From contig NZ_VIWU01000001.1 in NCBI RefSeq assembly GCF_007994075.1, positions 372,001 to 436,000 on the forward strand: a stretch of DNA of 64,000 bases, in the 5' to 3' direction. Position 1 is the stretch's first letter; each line of letters opens with the position of its first letter. Origin of the DNA: Pseudonocardia hierapolitana (GTDB taxonomy: Bacteria; Actinomycetota; Actinomycetes; Mycobacteriales; Pseudonocardiaceae). Positions 60,530 to 64,000 of the stretch are shown here, piece after piece. The notes under the pieces were generated by a model. The model did no database searches, had not been told where the DNA came from, and saw only the letters and a list, made by a program, of their open reading frames with translations. Position numbers and translations under genes: made by a program.

Positions 60530-61672
60530 TCAGCCGACGGTGACCTGGGGGGTGCCCTCGCCCTCGACCGACTCGGCGATCTTCATCGCCTCCTCGATCA
60601 GAGTCTCGACGATGGCGTGCTCGGGCACGGTCTTGATCACCTCGCCCTTGACGAAGATCTGGCCCTTGCCGTTGCCGGAGGCCACGCCCAGGTCGGCCTC
60701 GCGGGCCTCCCCCGGGCCGTTCACCACGCAGCCCATGACGGCGACGCGCAGCGGCACCTCCATGCCGGTGAGACCGGCCGTGACCTCGTCGGCCAGCTTG
60801 TAGACGTCCACCTGCGCCCGTCCGCACGACGGGCAGGAGACGATCTCCAGCTTGCGCGGCCGCAGGTTGAGCGACTGCAGGATCTGCGCGCCGACCTTGA
60901 TCTCCTCCACCGGCGGTGCGGAGAGCGAGACCCGGATCGTGTCGCCGATGCCCTGGCGCAGCAGCGCCCCGAACGCGACGGCGGACTTGATCGTGCCCTG
61001 GAACGCGGGCCCCGCCTCGGTGACGCCGAGGTGCAGCGGGTAGTCGCAGGACTCGGCGAGCAGCTCGTAGGCCCGGACCATGACGACGGGGTCGTTGTGC
61101 TTGACCGAGATCTTGATGTCGTGGAAGTCGTGCTCGGCGAACAGGCTCGCCTCCCACAGCGCCGACTCGACCAGCGCCTCCGGCGTGGCCTTGCCGTACT
61201 TCTCCATCAGGCGCTTGTCGAGCGAGCCCGCGTTGACGCCGATCCGGATCGGGGTGCCGTGGTCGCGGGCCGCCTGCGCGATCTCCTTGACCTTGTCGTC
61301 GAACTTCTTGATGTTGCCGGGGTTCACCCGCACCGCGGCGCAGCCGGCCTCGATCGCGGCGAACACGTACTTGGGCTGGAAGTGGATGTCCGCGATCACC
61401 GGGATCTGCGACTTCCTCGCGATCGCCGGCAGCGCCTCGGCGTCGTCCTGGCTGGGGCAGGCGACGCGCACGATGTCGCAACCGGCCGCGGTGAGCTCGG
61501 CGATCTGCTGCAGGGTGGCGTTGATGTCGGCGGTCACCGTGGTGGTCATCGACTGCACCGAGATCGGGAACTCCGATCCGACGCCGACCGACCCGACCAT
61601 CAACTGCCGGGTCTTGCGACGGGGGGCCAGGGTCGGGGCCGGCGGTGCGGGCATGCCCAGTGAGACGCTCAC
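60530..61672 (-). CDS. ispG: 4-hydroxy-3-methylbut-2-enyl diphosphate synthase (IspG/GcpE)
   Basis: Penultimate step of the MEP isoprenoid pathway. 380 residues, TIM-barrel N-domain ([50 protein letters not shown]) and the [4Fe-4S] site CPSCGR plus Cys in [18 protein letters not shown]. It requires reductant from ferredoxin or flavodoxin. The last gene of this strand segment before the short orphan gene. Confidence 0.97.
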   Translation of the reverse strand: MSVSLGMPAPPAPTLAPRRKTRQLMVGSVGVGSEFPISVQSMTTTVTADINATLQQIAELTAAGCDIVRVACPSQDDAEALPAIARKSQIPVIADIHFQPKYVFAAIEAGCAAVRVNPGNIKKFDDKVKEIAQAARDHGTPIRIGVNAGSLDKRLMEKYGKATPEALVESALWEASLFAEHDFHDIKISVKHNDPVVMVRAYELLAESCDYPLHLGVTEAGPAFQGTIKSAVAFGALLRQGIGDTIRVSLSAPPVEEIKVGAQILQSLNLRPRKLEIVSCPSCGRAQVDVYKLADEVTAGLTGMEVPLRVAVMGCVVNGPGEAREADLGVASGNGKGQIFVKGEVIKTVPEHAIVETLIEEAMKIAESVEGEGTPQVTVG

Positions 61673-61773
61673 AGCCTCAGTATCCCCGCCCGCCCGACCG
61701 CCGCGCCGCCGACGGTGGCGGGACCACGGTCACATCCTGTCGCTACACCTGGTACTCCGGTGGTAGCTCGCGA

Positions 61774-61841
61774 CATGATCCGAACGGTCGGTTGTCCATG
61801 GCTGTCGCCACAACCATGAGCAACCGCAACCGCGGATCATG
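61774..61841. repeat. Nested inverted repeats in ispG upstream gap
   Basis: CATGATCCG (61774-61782) pairs with 61833-61841; inside it GGTTGT (61790-61795) pairs with 61810-61815. This may form the terminator of the small gene at 61873-62181 or an operator of ispG. Confidence 0.5.
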
Positions 61842-61872
61842 GCCGGCAAGATCCCACGTAGCGGTTGCGATG

Positions 61873-62181
61873 CTAGAGAGGCTCCCTGCCCTCCAGGTCC
61901 GCCGCGCGGGCGAGAGCGGTGACCCGCCACCCCTGGTACGAGGCGTAGGTCGGCTGGCAGGGGATCGCGCCGACGTCCAGGGCGGGGTCCCGGTGTCCGA
62001 TGTGTGGCCCGGCCATCGCGTCGTCCGCGACATAACCGATGTCGCTGCGCTGCCAGCGCACGCCGTGGACGCACCACACAGGCGCACTGCGGTACCGCAG
62101 CATGGGCGCTGAGCCAGGCGGCGCATCGGGATCGGTCAGCTCGTCCGGCACGTCGGGCATGAACGGATTCTCCCCGCTCAT
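61873..62181 (-). CDS. Hypothetical 102-residue protein
   Basis: Small Pro/Asp/Arg-rich protein (MSGENPFMPDVPDELTDPDA, YRSAPVWCVHGVRWQRSDIG). GGAAGG precedes the ATG by about 6 nt, supporting translation. No motif recognised. It is upstream of ispG on the same strand and divergent from the GntR regulator. Confidence 0.5.
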   Translation of the reverse strand: MSGENPFMPDVPDELTDPDAPPGSAPMLRYRSAPVWCVHGVRWQRSDIGYVADDAMAGPHIGHRDPALDVGAIPCQPTYASYQGWRVTALARAADLEGREPL

Positions 62182-62427
62182 GCAGGCCTTCCATACCTGC
62201 CATGGTCGGCATCCACTGCGGCAGACGTCCTAACCCATGGCGGAACAGAGGCTGGATCGTCGACTCGCATGCACCCTGCGGGAGCTGCGGGTGCCGCCGT
62301 TCCCGCGGACGAGTCGAGATCTGAACCCCGCACCACTGACCGTGCACATTCCCCGTCCGGCGTGTGCACCGTCGCTCATGACCTGCGTGTATGCCCCGGT
62401 CTTCCCCGAACCGTTCCGGCCGCTACC

Positions 62428-62444
62428 ATCTGGCCAGACCAGAT
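62428..62444. promoter_or_regulatory. GntR-type operator ATCTGG-N5-CCAGAT
   Basis: A perfect dyad 9 bp before the ATG of the GntR regulator (62454). FadR-class proteins bind short TGGT/ACCA-type dyads, so this is a likely autoregulation site. Confidence 0.7.
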
Positions 62445-62453
62445 TGGACGACC

Positions 62454-63164
62454 ATGAATCTCGTGGCGGAGCTCGTCCCGTTCCTGCTGTCCCGCGGCTA
62501 CGCGCCGAACGAGCGCGCGCCGTCCGAACGCGAGCTGGCCGAGCTGTTCGGGGCCAGCCGCACCCAGGTGCGCGAGGCCCTGTCGGTGCTGGAGACCCTG
62601 CGCCTGATCGAGCGTAGGCCGAAGTCGGGCGTCTACATGACCGTCGAGTCGGCCAGCATCGAGGCGCTGCGCCTGTTCACCGAGATCGGCGTCCCACTGC
62701 CCGGCGACGAGGGCGGCCAGGCCGCCGAGGTGCGCCGCATCCAGGAGCTGGAGGCGATCCGGCTCGCCTGCCGCCGCCACCGCGACGACGACGTCGACGC
62801 CCTCCTCCGCTGCCTCGACGACTGGGAGGGCGCACTCGACGACGCCACCCGCATCGCCGAGCTGGACCGCGTCTTCCACTGCGGGATCGTGCGCGCCACG
62901 CAGAACACGGTGCTCCTGCGCCTGGTCAACCTCTTCTACCTGATGACGGAGCAGCGGCGGGCGGTCTACTTCGGCAGCCGAGCCCGGCAGGAGCAGTCAC
63001 TGCGCGAGCACCGGGAGATCCTCGACGCCCTCGTCGCGCGGGACTCCGACCGCGCCGTCCGGCTGCTCGACGCGCACATGTCGAGCGCCGACAGCTACTG
63101 GCGCGACCTGATGACCACCGGGCTCCGACCGGAGGTCAGCGCGTCGACTCCCGCACGCGGTTGA
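62454..63164 (+). CDS. GntR/FadR-family transcriptional regulator
   Basis: 236 residues. Winged helix GYAPNERAPSERELAELFGA, SRTQVREALSVLETLRLIER, then an FCD effector domain with EAIRLACRR and the metal/ligand histidines in FHCGIV and REHREILDAL. It probably senses a carboxylic acid. The next gene is an alpha/beta hydrolase on the opposite strand, so a catabolic link is inferred only. Confidence 0.93.
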   Translation: MNLVAELVPFLLSRGYAPNERAPSERELAELFGASRTQVREALSVLETLRLIERRPKSGVYMTVESASIEALRLFTEIGVPLPGDEGGQAAEVRRIQELEAIRLACRRHRDDDVDALLRCLDDWEGALDDATRIAELDRVFHCGIVRATQNTVLLRLVNLFYLMTEQRRAVYFGSRARQEQSLREHREILDALVARDSDRAVRLLDAHMSSADSYWRDLMTTGLRPEVSASTPARG

Positions 63165-63267
63165 GCCGCCAGAGCTGCAGCGTCCACGGCACGTCATAGC
63201 CGATCACCCACGCGGACGGCGCCAGCATCGCAGCGGGGACACACCGCGGCGAGGTCGACGCGATCGG

Positions 63268-64000
63268 TCAGCTCCGGAGCTCACCCAGGCTGTGGCGCAG
63301 CAGCCGGCGCGCCGTCTCCGGCTCGTCCCAGAACACCATGTGCCCGGCCCCGGGCACCTCCACCAGCCGAGCCGCCGGGTTCGTGGCAGCCGCCTCCGCC
63401 GCACCGGCGGCCGTGACGACCGGGCTCGACCCGCCGTACAGGAGCACGGTCGGGGCGGGCACGTTCGGCCAGGTCGTGAAGAAGTCGTCGCTCTCGAACC
63501 CGCCGTGCGTGGCGACGATCGCGTCGGTGTCGCAGCTGGACAGCCACCGTGCCCGCAGTTCCTGCTCCCGCCGGGGCCAGCGCGGCCACGACCGCGCCAC
63601 CTCGTCGGCATCGGTTCCCCGCTGCGCCTCCTCCAACTGGTCGAGGAAGGCGTCGAGGCTGGTCGGGTACGGCCCGCGGCCCGGCCCGCTCATCGGCGGG
63701 TCGACAAGCACCGTGCCCCGCAGCGGCACGCCACGCGCAGCGACGACGGCCGCGATCCGCGCGCCCATCGAGTGCCCGAGCAGCAGCGGCCGGTCGAGCC
63801 CGTCGAGCACGGCGACCGTGTCGTCGGCGTAGTCCTCCAGGGTGTAGGACTTGCCGGAGTCGGAGAGCCCCCGGCCCCGGACGTCCTCCACGATCGGCCG
63901 GACGAGGTCGGTGAGCTCCCGCGCCACGAAGTCCATGGTGATCGCCGGGCTGGTGATCCCGGGCAGCACGACGAGCGGGACGCCGTCGCCGCCGTAGTCG
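63268..64000 (-). CDS. Alpha/beta hydrolase, N-formylmaleamate deformylase-like, 5' end cut
   Basis: At least 244 residues; the N-terminus runs off the window. YGGDGVPLVVLPGITSPAIT (oxyanion region), DVRGRGLSDSG, nucleophile elbow LLLGHSMGARIAAV, late acid LYGGSSPVV and catalytic His in GAGHMVFWDEPE. The PGITSPAIT and DVRGRGLSDS segments resemble NicD-like N-formylmaleamate deformylases of nicotinate breakdown, but related esterases look similar. Convergent with the GntR gene. Confidence 0.75.
   Translation of the reverse strand, partial: DYGGDGVPLVVLPGITSPAITMDFVARELTDLVRPIVEDVRGRGLSDSGKSYTLEDYADDTVAVLDGLDRPLLLGHSMGARIAAVVAARGVPLRGTVLVDPPMSGPGRGPYPTSLDAFLDQLEEAQRGTDADEVARSWPRWPRREQELRARWLSSCDTDAIVATHGGFESDDFFTTWPNVPAPTVLLYGGSSPVVTAAGAAEAAATNPAARLVEVPGAGHMVFWDEPETARRLLRHSLGELRS

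Noticed and set aside
63136..63228. A 30-residue minus frame (MLAPSAWVIGYDVPWTLQLW...) between the GntR regulator and the hydrolase
   Set aside because: Looks protein-like but has no ribosome-binding site and overlaps the regulator's 3' end; may be a gene remnant, too short to support.

Overview
This 64 kb window is high-GC, densely coding chromosome from a mycothiol-producing actinomycete. Evidence for this is mycothione reductase, GTG/TTG starts, a DoxX/TetR/LysR-rich gene set, MetX, IspG and a lipoprotein penicillin-binding protein with a MecA_N-like domain. A member of the Pseudonocardiales is my best guess, but that is inference. The backbone order (DUF503, infB, ylxR, nusA, rimP, DUF4439 gene, proS, then mtr, map, PBP, GNAT, ispG) follows, as I remember it, the Mycobacterium tuberculosis Rv2838c-Rv2868c order, with accessory blocks inserted between the landmarks.

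Regions: (1) 1-6.5 kb holds the translation/transcription-factor operon, read on the minus strand, and a divergent lipoprotein/ferritin-like pair. (2) 6.5-17.4 kb holds a class V aminotransferase, a YjbQ protein, an FHA/pseudokinase pair, proS, a split RibD-like pair, a repeat-rich intergenic stretch, a VOC protein, metX and yaaA. (3) 17.5-30 kb holds a RIO kinase, a DEAD-box helicase with a structured leader, a secreted glycosidase, a carboxypeptidase, mtr, a fatty-acid desaturase, methyltransferases, PlsC and an SRPBCC protein. (4) 30.1-41.5 kb is a tightly overlapping seven-gene glycoside uptake and degradation operon (DUF5107-TPR, GH-A enzyme, ABC binding protein, two permeases, GH36 alpha-galactosidase, aldose epimerase) with a divergent AraC regulator and no ATPase of its own. 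(5) 41.5-42.3 kb is a VapBC module flanked by gene remnants. (6) 42.3-48.4 kb is a MacA/MacB-type ABC efflux operon divergent from four small secreted two-cysteine glycine-rich proteins and a signal peptidase I. (7) 48.4-64 kb holds map, DUF3054, the PBP, a methyltransferase/MerR divergent pair, rfbC with a SAF oxidoreductase, DoxX, TetR with a decayed ABC gene, LysR/TauE, a DUF574 methyltransferase, a GNAT, ispG, a GntR regulator and the start of an alpha/beta hydrolase.

The most unusual signals are these: the cluster of small secreted Cys-Gly proteins with a dedicated signal peptidase; a dispersed 22-bp GAGTC/GACTC repeat that forms an exactly symmetric array at 8.02-8.18 kb and an in-frame 66-bp insert in the alpha-galactosidase gene; remnants of map and araC 3' ends beside VapBC, bounded by a 30-bp direct repeat; a 172-bp near-palindrome; and a candidate pseudoknotted leader upstream of the DEAD-box helicase gene. 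I saw no rRNA, tRNA, CRISPR array, insertion sequence with a transposase, or prophage. All homology statements come from motif recognition by eye, not from searches.
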